From Actinomyces sp. HMSC035G02 (GTDB lineage: Bacteria > Actinomycetota > Actinomycetes > Actinomycetales > Actinomycetaceae), in assembly GCA_001838165.1 (NCBI GenBank), contig KV835905.1, positions 6,092-37,268 on the forward strand: a stretch of DNA of 31,177 bases. The letters are read 5' to 3'. Below the pieces are notes generated by a model. The model saw nothing but the letters and a program-made list of their open reading frames with translations. It did not search any database and was not told the origin of the DNA. Position numbers and translations under genes: made by a program. Shown in pieces: positions 8,251 through 15,202 of the stretch (the first letter of the stretch is position 1; every line of letters begins with the position of its first letter).

Positions 8251-8256
8251 ATTCTA
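8251..8256 (-). promoter_or_regulatory. Leaderless -10 box of the 8244 gene
   Basis: TAGAAT on the minus strand, 6 nt (GAGCGC) before the ATG at 8244. The arrangement is nearly identical to the nitroreductase promoter (TAGAATGAACGC then ATG). Confidence 0.6.
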
Positions 8257-8280
8257 AACGCGCAGTCATCCAGGCATGCG

Positions 8281-8343
8281 ACGAGGCCGCGGCCCCTTGA
8301 TCAGCGCCGGTCACGACAGCGCGAGGGGAGGCCACGGCCTCGT
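8281..8343 (-). terminator. Possible imperfect terminator hairpin
   Basis: ACGAGGCCG (8281-8289) pairs with CGGCCTCGT (8335-8343), with further inner pairing of GGCCCCT and AGGGG. It lies just after the nitroreductase stop on the minus strand. The long loop and absence of a T-run make it weak. Confidence 0.3.
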
Positions 8344-8356
8344 CAATGAAGGAGAG

Positions 8357-9106
8357 TCAGCGCAGGCACAGCCCCTGCTCGTGGAGGACCTCCATGATGG
8401 GGGAGACGTGCGCGCCGCCCACGCCGATGTTGGTGGCGACCAGGTGCGTGAAGGACTCGAGGCGCGAGCCCGAGCGCAGGTCGTAGTACTCGGTGACCTC
8501 GCGGTCGTAGTCGGCGAGCGCCTCGGTGTAGGACTCGACGCGCGGGTACGTGTTCTTCGCGGTCGTCACGGACAGGGGCATGCGCGGTTTCTGGCCGGGA
8601 TCCTGGTCCGCGTGGCCGACGAGCAGGCCGACAACCGGGAAGGTCAGTTCCGGCAGCTCCAGAGCCTTCACGACCGGGCGCGGATCGGCGAGGATCGAGC
8701 CGAGGTAGACGGTGCCCAGGCCCATCGACTCGGCGGCCACGACCACGTTCTGCGCGGCCAGGAGCGCGTCCTCGAGCGCCGTGAGGAACAGGTTGATCGA
8801 CCCCAGGGCCTCCGAGGAGACGCCCTGCTCGGCGCGGATGCGGCTGTTGCGGTACAGGTCGGCGACGAAGATGAACAGGTCGCCTTTCGTGCCGCCCACG
8901 TAGGGCTGGCCGGACGCGGCGCCGATCGCCTCGCGCACCGTCGGGTCCGTGATGTGCAGGACCGTGCAGGACTGCAGGAACGAGGAGGTCGCGGTGTGGC
9001 GCGCCACGTCCATGAGGGTCTCAACCTCGGCGTCGGTGAGAGGCTGGTCCTTGTAGGCGCGGATCGTGCGGTGGGCGAGCTGGCTCGCAATCGTCTCGTT
9101 TGTCAT
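8357..9106 (-). CDS. NfsA-like FMN nitroreductase / NADPH oxidoreductase
   Basis: A 249-residue flavin enzyme predicted to reduce nitroaromatics or quinones with NAD(P)H in the cytoplasm. Family marks: HRTIRAYKDQPLTDAEV near the start (the FMN-phosphate-binding HR..R), ATSSFLQSC, ALLAAQNVVVAAESMGLG, TVYLGSI, and PVVGLLVGHAD followed by a basic KPR segment as in NfsA/FRP proteins. Length is typical. It is transcribed divergently from the hydrolase, and the two promoters overlap. The start is supported by a TAGAAT box exactly 6 nt upstream. Physiological substrate unknown. Confidence 0.85.
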   Translation of the reverse strand: MTNETIASQLAHRTIRAYKDQPLTDAEVETLMDVARHTATSSFLQSCTVLHITDPTVREAIGAASGQPYVGGTKGDLFIFVADLYRNSRIRAEQGVSSEALGSINLFLTALEDALLAAQNVVVAAESMGLGTVYLGSILADPRPVVKALELPELTFPVVGLLVGHADQDPGQKPRMPLSVTTAKNTYPRVESYTEALADYDREVTEYYDLRSGSRLESFTHLVATNIGVGGAHVSPIMEVLHEQGLCLR

Positions 9107-9112
9107 GCGTTC

Positions 9113-9122
9113 ATTCTACGAT
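9113..9122. promoter_or_regulatory. Overlapping divergent leaderless promoters
   Basis: On the minus strand TAGAAT (9118 down to 9113) lies 6 nt before the nitroreductase ATG at 9106. On the plus strand TACGAT (9117-9122) lies 7 nt before the hydrolase GTG at 9130. The two -10 boxes share bases, so polymerase should be able to occupy only one at a time. Confidence 0.6.
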
Positions 9123-9129
9123 TGGGTGC

Positions 9130-10065
9130 GTGAAACAGATAGATCCTTTCGGTCCTTTTGCGCTGGCAGCAAACGTTATCCCCGTCGCCGTCCCCTCCCC
9201 GGCCGGCGAGCTGAGCGGCCTGCTGACCGGCCCGAGCGCCCCCGCCCTCGTCGATGGGACCCCCACGATTTCCGTGGCCTCATCACCGGACGCGGCGGGG
9301 GAGAACCGTGCGCTCCTCGTCCCCGGATACACGGGATCCAAGGAAGACTACGCCCCGGTCCTGCCCTTCCTCGGGGAGGCGGGCTGGGACGTCCTCGCCT
9401 ACTCGCAACGAGGCCAGGGCGGGTCCGCCGCGCCTGCCGGCCTGGGCGCGTACGGGATGAGCGACTTTGTCGGTGACCTCATAGCCGTCGCCGAGGCCTG
9501 GGCCGGGACCACGGGTCGCGTGCACCTCGTGGGCCACTCTTTCGGCGGCATCGTCGCGCGCGCGGCCGTCGTCAAGCGCCCCGACCTCTTCGCTTCCGTC
9601 ACCCTGTTCTGCTCAGGTCGGGCCGTCTACGACTGGATGAACACCCTGCCCATCCTCGACCCCCTGCCCACGGGTCCCGGTGCGCGCCAGCAGGTGCTGC
9701 GCACCTACTTCCCGGACATGAACTTCGACGAACCGGGCGTCGGATGGGCGGAATTCCAACGTATCCGCGCGCTCGACACGGCCTCGGAAAACCTGGTGGG
9801 CATCGCCCGCATCCTCTCCCAGCTGCGCCCCGACACTCCCGCGCTCGCGGCCACGGGTGTGCCCGTGCACGTCCTGTACGGAGACCAGGATGAGATCTGG
9901 CCGCCGTCGTGGTACGCGGAGGAGGCCGCTGACCTGGCGGCCCACGAGAGCATCATCCGAGGGGGTACGCACAGCCCGCAGCTGCAGTTCCCGCGCCAGT
10001 GGGCGGAGTTTGCCAGCTCGTACTGGGAGGACGTTGAGTCGGGGGCGCTGGTCTGGTCCATGTGA
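9130..10065 (+). CDS. Alpha/beta-fold hydrolase
   Basis: A 311-residue serine hydrolase of the alpha/beta family. Nucleophile elbow GHSFGG, then IVARAAV. The acid is likely in YGDQDEIWP and the base is His in GGTHSPQLQFP. The N-terminal half has the usual VPGYTGSKEDYAPVLPFL oxyanion-hole region. No signal peptide. The GTG at 9130 is preferred to the TTG at 9100, which would lie inside the opposing nitroreductase gene and upstream of the predicted -10 box. Substrate cannot be predicted; esterase, lipase-like or peptidase activity are all possible. Confidence 0.85.
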   Translation: MKQIDPFGPFALAANVIPVAVPSPAGELSGLLTGPSAPALVDGTPTISVASSPDAAGENRALLVPGYTGSKEDYAPVLPFLGEAGWDVLAYSQRGQGGSAAPAGLGAYGMSDFVGDLIAVAEAWAGTTGRVHLVGHSFGGIVARAAVVKRPDLFASVTLFCSGRAVYDWMNTLPILDPLPTGPGARQQVLRTYFPDMNFDEPGVGWAEFQRIRALDTASENLVGIARILSQLRPDTPALAATGVPVHVLYGDQDEIWPPSWYAEEAADLAAHESIIRGGTHSPQLQFPRQWAEFASSYWEDVESGALVWSM

Positions 10066-10129
10066 CGCGAGATGTTGTGACATCGTTCCAAAACGGGCCT
10101 TGTGATGCGTATCGATGAGGATGGATGCT

Positions 10130-10135
10130 TAGTAT
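10130..10135 (+). promoter_or_regulatory. Leaderless -10 box of the lipoprotein gene
   Basis: TAGTAT, 7 nt before the ATG at 10143. It excludes the in-frame ATG at 10125, which precedes this box. Confidence 0.5.
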
Positions 10136-10142
10136 TGTGCTT

Positions 10143-10544
10143 ATGAACAAGCGTTCCATCCTTACTGCAGTGCTGGCGCTCGGCCTGGGCATCTCCGCCC
10201 TGACCGGCTGCGCCACCGATTCCGATTCCGCTCACTCCTACGTGACCCCGAAGGACGTCAAGACGGTCGAGCGTCCCATCGCTCAGATCGACGAACACGG
10301 CATCAAGGTCCCCGAGAAGCGCGACCTGAAGATCAAGCTGGCCGACTCCGACAAGGCCACCAAGTGGAAGATCGAGGTCTCTGACCCCACGGCCCTCGAG
10401 GTCGGCAAGTCCGAGAAGAACATCGTCACCCTGCACCCGCTGCGTGCGCTGGGCGAGGACGACGACCCGGTCACCGTGACCCTGACCGATCCGGACGGCA
10501 TCACCACCGACTTCAAGGTGACCATCACCGAGGGTGCCAACTGA
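10143..10544 (+). CDS. Small secreted lipoprotein of unknown function
   Basis: A 133-residue protein with a signal peptide (MNKRSILTAVLALGLGISAL) ending in the lipobox LTGC, so Cys23 should be lipidated and the protein anchored to the outer face of the membrane. The mature part is hydrophilic and beta-rich in appearance, with paired phrases such as DLKIKLADSDKATKWKIEVSD and VTVTLTDPDGITTDFKVTI that suggest an Ig-like or beta-sandwich fold. I do not recognise the family. It has its own promoter and terminator and is monocistronic. Confidence 0.85.
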   Translation: MNKRSILTAVLALGLGISALTGCATDSDSAHSYVTPKDVKTVERPIAQIDEHGIKVPEKRDLKIKLADSDKATKWKIEVSDPTALEVGKSEKNIVTLHPLRALGEDDDPVTVTLTDPDGITTDFKVTITEGAN

Positions 10545-10564
10545 TTCCATACTGACAACGCTTC

Positions 10565-10592
10565 GGGCCCAGGATCTGCGGATCCTGGGCCC
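10565..10592 (+). terminator. Intrinsic terminator after the lipoprotein gene
   Basis: A perfect 12-bp stem GGGCCCAGGATC / GATCCTGGGCCC with a TGCG tetraloop, 20 nt after the stop. The trailing sequence (TCACTTATT) is only moderately T-rich. Confidence 0.85.
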
Positions 10593-10620
10593 TCACTTAT
10601 TGACGCCCAATCGGGGTGCC

Positions 10621-11139
10621 TCACAGAGCATCGATAAACTCCCGCAGGGCGCGCAGCGGCAACACCAGGTGGTTCTGCGCTCCGGGGCATGATACAAACT
10701 GCGAGCACTGGTTGAGGTAGAACTCGCGTGCCCGGTCGTCCGCACAGTGGACCAGGAGGGCCGCGAATCCCACCTCATTGCTGAGCGTGTAGGCTCGCAA
10801 CAGTGCGTCTTTGAGGAGAGCCGCGCCGATGCCTCGTCCCTGGGCGCGCTGATCGACGGCGAGTCGCGCGAGGAGGAGAACCGGGCAAGGCTCCGGGCGT
10901 TGACCGGGTTTGAGAGCATCTGGGAGTGTGCTGCGCTGCACTGCCCCCATCGATAGGGCGTAGAAACCAAGTATGTCGGGTTCCTGCGTTGTGACGAAGA
11001 CGCGAGCGTTTCCGGCTCGGTGGTTTTGCCACGCAAATCGGTGGAACCAATCGTCTATCTCAGTGTTGCCCGATTGGAAGCGTGACCGGTCGTCCCTCCG
11101 CTCGAGAGGCCGCGGCTCTTGTAGGACTGATACGTACAT
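10621..11139 (-). CDS. GNAT acetyltransferase toxin (TacT/AtaT-like)
   Basis: A 172-residue GNAT-fold enzyme. Toxins of this type acetylate the amino group of aminoacyl-tRNA and stall translation. The acetyl-CoA loop is QGRGIG at 100-105 after LLLARLAVDQRA, and the catalytic Tyr is probably Tyr141 in AREFYLNQC. The N-terminal PLERRDDRSRFQSGNTEIDDWF segment is characteristic of this toxin group. The ATG shares one base with the antitoxin stop (TGATG), so the pair is translationally coupled. The GNAT/DUF1778 pairing makes the toxin call firm; which tRNA is targeted cannot be told. Confidence 0.88.
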   Translation of the reverse strand: MYVSVLQEPRPLERRDDRSRFQSGNTEIDDWFHRFAWQNHRAGNARVFVTTQEPDILGFYALSMGAVQRSTLPDALKPGQRPEPCPVLLLARLAVDQRAQGRGIGAALLKDALLRAYTLSNEVGFAALLVHCADDRAREFYLNQCSQFVSCPGAQNHLVLPLRALREFIDAL

Positions 11140-11447
11140 CAGTTCTCGGAGGTGCTCGGTGCGTTCAGGTCGATGTGAGTGCCGAAGGGCGAGAGGCGAT
11201 CAAAGAGTTTGCGCAGCTTGGGATCGTCCGTCGGCGAGGCCTCAAGGATTTCTTCGAAGCGGGCGTGGTCCTCTTCGTTCAGGATGAAGAAACGCTGGTC
11301 GGCGAGACGTCGCTGCGCCTCCAATGTGGCTGCGGAGAGGACGAAATCGCTGATGCTGCGAGATGTGTATGTGGCGGCGCTGCGAATGAGAGTGTTCTGC
11401 TCCTCGGTGAGGCGCAGTTCCAGACGCTGTGTCTTTGCAGTGCTCAT
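11139..11447 (-). CDS. DUF1778 / TacA-like ribbon-helix-helix antitoxin
   Basis: A 102-residue antitoxin. Residues 1-50 form the ribbon-helix-helix DNA-binding part (KTQRLELRLTEEQNTLIRSA, then SISDFVLSAAT). The C-terminal half (FFILNEEDHARFEEILEASP, then KLRKLFDRLSPF) matches the toxin-wrapping segment of the family. The ATG at 11447 is chosen because an upstream in-frame ATG (11495) would put the operator palindrome inside the coding sequence; AGAGGAACTGAC precedes the chosen start. It should bind the upstream palindrome alone or with toxin and autoregulate the operon. Confidence 0.88.
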   Translation of the reverse strand: MSTAKTQRLELRLTEEQNTLIRSAATYTSRSISDFVLSAATLEAQRRLADQRFFILNEEDHARFEEILEASPTDDPKLRKLFDRLSPFGTHIDLNAPSTSEN

Positions 11448-11466
11448 GTCAGTTCCTCTTTCGTTC

Positions 11467-11485
11467 GTACGGACATTATCCGTAC
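11467..11485 (-). promoter_or_regulatory. Operator palindrome of the toxin-antitoxin operon
   Basis: GTACGGA, five bases, then TCCGTAC, a perfect 7-bp inverted repeat about 20 nt before the antitoxin ATG. The central bases contain GATAAT/TAATGT, a good -10 on the minus strand, so repressor binding would block the promoter. Confidence 0.7.
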
Positions 11486-11579
11486 AAATAGACACCCTAG
11501 CATCTGAGGTTCGAGTGGGCTACCTCTTTCCCCTGAAAGGATCTGGGCGGGAATGGACCACGCTGCGAGAGGATGAGAA

Positions 11580-11610
11580 GGGGGTGGCCAACGATGAGTT
11601 GGCCACCCCC
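11580..11610 (-). terminator. Terminator of the amino acid ABC operon
   Basis: A perfect 12-bp stem (GGGGGTGGCCAA at 11580-11591, TTGGCCACCCCC at 11599-11610) with a 7-nt loop, 14 nt after the ATPase stop. On the minus strand it is followed by CTTCTCATCCTCTC, a pyrimidine run. Confidence 0.8.
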
Positions 11611-11624
11611 TGGTTTCCGACGTC

Positions 11625-12404
11625 TTAGTGCAGGATGCGCGCCAGGAAGTCCCTGGTGGCCTGCTCGCGCGGGTTGTCGATGACCTGCTCGGGCGGGCCC
11701 TGCTCGACGATCTGTCCGTTTCGTAGGAACACGACGCGGTCGGCTGCCTGGCGGGCGAAGCTGATCTCGTGCGTCGCCATGAGGATGGTCGAGCCCTGTG
11801 CCTTGATCTCGCGCACGAGGTCGAGGACCTCGCCGACGAGCACCGGGTCCAGCGCCGCCGTGATCTCATCCAACAGGAGCAGCTCCGGGTTCGTGGCGAG
11901 CGCTCGCGCGATGGCGACGCGCTGCTGCTGGCCGCCCGAGAGGCGATCCGGGAATTCTTTCGCCTTGTCCTTCAAGCCGATGCGGTCCAAGAGCTCCAGG
12001 CCGCGCTCGCGTGCGCGATCCTTGTCCCAGCCGTGCACCTTGCGGGCCGCGAGCGTCACGTTGTCCAGCACCGACATGTGCGGGAACAGGTTGTAGTGCT
12101 GGAACACCACGCCGATGCGCGCGCGGATCTTGTCCGCGTTCGCGCGCGGGTCCGTGATGTCCTCGCCAGCCAGGAAGATCTGGCCGTCGTCTACCCGCTC
12201 CAGCAGGTTGGCGCAGCGCAGCAGCGTCGACTTACCTGAGCCCGATGCGCCGAGGAGGACCACGACCTCGTGCGCTGCGACATCCAGGTCGAGGCCGCGC
12301 AGGACGACGTTGTCGCCGAAGCGCTTGACGACGCCGACGGCGCTCAGGACCGGGGTGGTGTTGTCCGAGGTGGGGGAGGACTCGTAATTCGTGGGGATCG
12401 ACAT
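11625..12404 (-). CDS. Polar amino acid ABC importer, ATPase subunit (GlnQ-like)
   Basis: A 259-residue cytoplasmic ATPase energising amino acid uptake. Walker A is GASGSGKST, Q-loop in FQHYNLFPHM, signature LSGGQQQR, Walker B LLLLDEITAALDP, H-loop ATHEI. FQHYNLFPH and the adjacent HisM-type permease place it in the polar amino acid group. Note ITAAL in place of the more usual PTSAL after the Walker B Glu. Its ATG overlaps the permease stop by one base. It is the last gene of the operon, followed by a terminator. Confidence 0.93.
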   Translation of the reverse strand: MSIPTNYESSPTSDNTTPVLSAVGVVKRFGDNVVLRGLDLDVAAHEVVVLLGASGSGKSTLLRCANLLERVDDGQIFLAGEDITDPRANADKIRARIGVVFQHYNLFPHMSVLDNVTLAARKVHGWDKDRARERGLELLDRIGLKDKAKEFPDRLSGGQQQRVAIARALATNPELLLLDEITAALDPVLVGEVLDLVREIKAQGSTILMATHEISFARQAADRVVFLRNGQIVEQGPPEQVIDNPREQATRDFLARILH

Positions 12405-13276
12405 CAGACGACGCCTCCCATCTGCTCGCGCTTACGCAGTCGGGCCGTGTACCAGTCCGACAGGCGAATGAAGGGGAACGACAAGATGATGAACAGCAGG
12501 CCGGCGACGACGTAGGACGTCATGTTGTAGGTCTTGGCCTGGACCATCTGTGCCGAACGGATCGCGTCGACCGCGCCCAGGACCGAGATCAGGCCGACGT
12601 CCTTCTGCATGGAAATGAAGTCGTTCATGAGGGCGGGCGTGACCTTGCGGATCGCCTGCGGCACGATGATCATGCGCAGTGTCTGCCCGTGGGACAGGCC
12701 CAGCGAGCGGGCCGCGTAACGCTGGGAGGGGTGCACGGAGTCCAGGCCCGCGCGCAGCACCTCGGCCACGTACGAGGAGTACGTGAGGATCAGCGCGACC
12801 GTGCCTAGGAACGCGGTCGGGATGCGCGTCGTCGGGTTGAGCGCGGGGATGCCGAAGCCGATCAGGTAGAGGACGACCAGGAAGGGGACGCCTCGGAAAA
12901 TGTCCGTGTATGCGGCCGCCAGGAAGCGGATCGGGAAGAACACGGGACCGGCCAGAGTGCGCGCGGCCGCCAGCAGAGTCGCAAAGACGGCGACGCCCAG
13001 CACCGAGATGAGCAGGATCCGGATGTTGAGCCACAGGCCGGACAGGACCTGGGGGAAGGCCTCGACGAAGTATTTGCCGTTGAAGAAGGTGTTGCGGGTG
13101 GCCTCCCACCCTTCGGAGTTGACGACTAAGGCGATGAGGATTCCCGCGACCACGACCGTGGAGGCCAGGGAGATGAGGATCGATCGGACCGTCTGCTTGC
13201 GCCGATAAGCGCGCCGGCCACGCTCCACCGCCGAAACGGGGGGCGTGGCCAGCGCGTCATTCGAGTGCTCACTCAT
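12404..13276 (-). CDS. Polar amino acid ABC importer, permease (HisM/GlnP-like)
   Basis: A 290-residue membrane permease with about five to six segments after a basic cytoplasmic N-terminus. The ATPase-contact EAA loop is clear: EVLRAGLDSVHPSQRYAARS, then LGLSHGQTLRMIIVPQA. GLWLNIRILLISV and FRGVPFLVVLYLI are typical of the His/Glu/Arg/opine family. A single permease gene is present, so a homodimer is expected. It starts 10 nt after the binding-protein stop. Confidence 0.92.
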   Translation of the reverse strand: MSEHSNDALATPPVSAVERGRRAYRRKQTVRSILISLASTVVVAGILIALVVNSEGWEATRNTFFNGKYFVEAFPQVLSGLWLNIRILLISVLGVAVFATLLAAARTLAGPVFFPIRFLAAAYTDIFRGVPFLVVLYLIGFGIPALNPTTRIPTAFLGTVALILTYSSYVAEVLRAGLDSVHPSQRYAARSLGLSHGQTLRMIIVPQAIRKVTPALMNDFISMQKDVGLISVLGAVDAIRSAQMVQAKTYNMTSYVVAGLLFIILSFPFIRLSDWYTARLRKREQMGGVV

Positions 13277-13286
13277 GAATGAGGCC

Positions 13287-14150
13287 TCACTTGAGGGTGG
13301 GCACGTTCTGCGCCTCGTTCAGCCACTTTTCCTGCAGCTCAGCAAGCTTGCCGGACGAGGCCAGGCGATCGACCGCAGCCGAGACCGTGGGGGTGAGCTT
13401 GGAACCCTTGGGCAGGACGATGCCGTACTCCTCGCCGCCCGTCGTGTCGTCGAACTGGCCGATGATGACGCCGTCATCGATCTGCGCGGAGACCATGTAG
13501 AACGCGGTCGGCAGGTCGACGACGATCGCGTCCACGCGGCCCGTCTGCAGGGCCAGGACCGTGTCGTCGGAGGAGTTGAACATCTGGAGCTTCTGGGTGA
13601 GTCCGGGTTCGAGGTTCTCGGAGGCGAACTGCTGCGACGTCGTGCCGGCCTGGACGCCGATGAGGACGTCCTTGAGGTCAGCGATGGACTTCGCGTTGGC
13701 GGCCGGGGTGCCAGCCTTGGTGATGATCGCCGAGGTGGTCGTGTAGTACGGGGACGTGAAGTCGACGGCATTCTTGCGCTCGTCGGTGATGGAGAACTGC
13801 TGAATGTTCAGGTCCCAGTCCTTGGCACCGGGGGTGATCGACGAATCGAAGGTGGCGCGCACCCACTGGACGTTGTCGGCGCTGTAGCCGAGTTCCTCGG
13901 CCAGGGCGTAGATGACGGCCGACTCGTAGCCTTCGCCCGAGGCCGGGTCGTTGTTCAGGATCCACGGCGAGTAGGCGGGATCGGAGGTGGCGACGGTGAG
14001 CTTGCCTTCCGTCACGGTCGGCAGCGCGCCGGGGCCGTAGGTCTGCTCGGCGTCGGCGGAAGAAGAGGAGCTCGTGCCGCCCGTGCAGGCGGCCAGGCCG
14101 AGGGCCGCGACGGCGGCAACGGCAGCGAGGGAACGGACAGAGCGGCGCAT
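13287..14150 (-). CDS. Amino acid ABC importer, lipoprotein binding protein
   Basis: A 287-residue solute-binding protein (SBP_bac_3 family). The signal MRRSVRSLAAVAAVAALGL is followed by the lipobox LAAC, so it is tethered outside the membrane. Family marks: GYESAVIYALAEELGY, the ligand-carboxylate-binding region FSITDERKNAVDFTSPYY, IADLKDVLIGVQAGTT, and ALQTGRVDAIVVDLPTA. The ATG at 14150 follows GGGAGG; a longer frame extends 70 codons upstream but would bury the signal peptide. The precise amino acid cannot be read off; glutamate, glutamine or cystine are all possible. Confidence 0.92.
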   Translation of the reverse strand: MRRSVRSLAAVAAVAALGLAACTGGTSSSSSADAEQTYGPGALPTVTEGKLTVATSDPAYSPWILNNDPASGEGYESAVIYALAEELGYSADNVQWVRATFDSSITPGAKDWDLNIQQFSITDERKNAVDFTSPYYTTTSAIITKAGTPAANAKSIADLKDVLIGVQAGTTSQQFASENLEPGLTQKLQMFNSSDDTVLALQTGRVDAIVVDLPTAFYMVSAQIDDGVIIGQFDDTTGGEEYGIVLPKGSKLTPTVSAAVDRLASSGKLAELQEKWLNEAQNVPTLK

Positions 14151-14348
14151 GGGGCCTCCCAGTGACGTGAGGAAATCCGCCGGTGAGGGCGGGTCTGACT
14201 CGATGAGAGTATCGGTGCCCCGAAAAACGCGCTGGCGTCGTTTCGATGCACGAAACAATGGAACGAGGCCTGGGCTGGGAAAACGTTGGAATCGTTGGGG
14301 TTTCGTGGGGTTGGGGGATGGGACACAGTGCCGCGCGGGCATGCGAAA
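14151..14348. other. 5' region of the ABC operon
   Basis: About 200 nt without a gene. On the minus strand TACTCT (14211 down to 14206) is a possible -10 for the binding-protein gene, which would give a leader of about 50 nt. Nothing else recognised. Confidence 0.35.
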
Positions 14349-14373
14349 GGGCCGGGCCACATCGGCCCGGCCC
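14349..14373 (-). terminator. Terminator after the 50-aa helical protein gene
   Basis: A perfect 10-bp GC stem (GGGCCGGGCC at 14349-14358, GGCCCGGCCC at 14364-14373) with a 5-nt loop, followed on the minus strand by CTTTCGC. It lies 10 nt after the stop. Confidence 0.8.
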
Positions 14374-14383
14374 TCCCGTCAGG

Positions 14384-14536
14384 TCACTTCTGGAACTTGT
14401 CCTTCAGATCGGAGACGACCTCGCTCGCCTTGTCCTTGGCGGCCTCGACGGCCTTCTCGACGTTCTCCTCGCCGAAGGTTTCCTTAGCCTTCTCGAGGCC
14501 CTCTTCAGCCTGCTTCTTCAGATCTTCCAGACCCAT
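14384..14536 (-). CDS. Short charged helical protein, paralog 1 (50 aa)
   Basis: MGLEDLKKQAEEGLEKAKET, then Phe-Gly and Glu/Lys/Ala-rich helix to the C-terminal DLKDKFQK. No Cys, Pro or membrane segment; it should form one or two amphipathic helices. It is a clear paralog of the proteins at 18155-18379 and 20825-21037: same first 15 residues and same KDKASEV phrases, but shorter and carrying a unique GEEN turn. AAGGAGGAAAC precedes the ATG. It has its own promoter with a leader hairpin and its own terminator. It resembles LEA-like, YtxH/CsbD-like and MT0933-type 'antitoxin' small proteins in composition; I cannot choose between these. Confidence 0.85.
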   Translation of the reverse strand: MGLEDLKKQAEEGLEKAKETFGEENVEKAVEAAKDKASEVVSDLKDKFQK

Positions 14537-14555
14537 GTTTCCTCCTTGGAACGAG

Positions 14556-14590
14556 CCGCTCGTATTGGTTGAGCGGATAGTCTCACCCTA
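14556..14590 (-). promoter_or_regulatory. Promoter and 5' hairpin of helical protein 1
   Basis: Minus strand: TAGGGT (14590 down to 14585) is the -10. About 8 nt later, at the predicted mRNA 5' end, is the stem CCGCTC / GAGCGG with a 9-nt loop (14576 down to 14556). The -10 lies 54 nt from the ATG. The other two paralogs have the same layout. Confidence 0.6.
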
Positions 14591-14699
14591 ATGTCCGGAC
14601 CTCGGCGTTCGCGCGCTCAAGTCGCAGAACGTGGCGATAGTCCCGTGTACGCCCAGATCGTGGGCCCGTGCCCGACCGTAGGGCCCGCAGGCCGGTGGT

Positions 14700-15149
14700 T
14701 CAGACCCCCTCGGCGAGCTTCCAGTCGTCGAATGTGAACTCGGGGGAGACCACGCAGGTTGCCAGCGCGTTGTCGCCGCGGGCGAAGGTGCGCTGCCAGG
14801 TGCCGGCGGGTACGAGGATCTGTACGGGGTTCGCCGGATCGGAAGCCACTGTGCCGGCGGGAGACCCAAGCGTGACGATGCGCGGGTCGGCGTCGGGCGC
14901 GTCCCCGCTGCCTCCCAGGTGCACCTCGAGGGTACCGGGCCCCGACCAGATCCACAGTTCGTCGGAGTGGACTAGGTGCCAGCGGGCTTCCTCGTCGCGC
15001 TCGAGGAGGAAGATGATCGCGGAGGCGCTGTGGCGGCTCCCGCGCGGAGTGTCCACTCGGGTGGGCGCGGTCCACGTGCGGCGGTAGTGGCCGCCCTCGG
15101 GGTGGGGCGCGAGGCCCATCGCGTCAATCAGCGGGGAAACATCGGTCAT
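14700..15149 (-). CDS. Cupin_5 (DUF985) family protein
   Basis: A 149-residue small beta-barrel protein. Diagnostic stretches are LAPHPEGGHYRRTW near the N-terminus, SASAIIFLLERDEEARWHLV, HSDELWIWSGPGTLEVHL, VPAGTWQRTFA and the final SPEFTFDDWKLAEG. Members of this family are sugar- or metal-binding cupins of poorly defined function. The frame stays open far upstream, overlapping the amidohydrolase gene, but the ATG at 15149 marks the start of family similarity. It is 53 nt downstream of the amidohydrolase stop and likely cotranscribed with it. Confidence 0.88.
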   Translation of the reverse strand: MTDVSPLIDAMGLAPHPEGGHYRRTWTAPTRVDTPRGSRHSASAIIFLLERDEEARWHLVHSDELWIWSGPGTLEVHLGGSGDAPDADPRIVTLGSPAGTVASDPANPVQILVPAGTWQRTFARGDNALATCVVSPEFTFDDWKLAEGV

Positions 15150-15202
15150 GCGAAGCTCCAAACGAAGGGAAAGGGAGGCTGAGCGAAAGGGAAACGACAG
15201 GG

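Noticed and set aside
14151..14360. 70-codon N-terminal extension of the amino acid binding protein
   Set aside because: A lipoprotein signal peptide begins at the ATG at 14150 behind GGGAGG; the extension would bury it.
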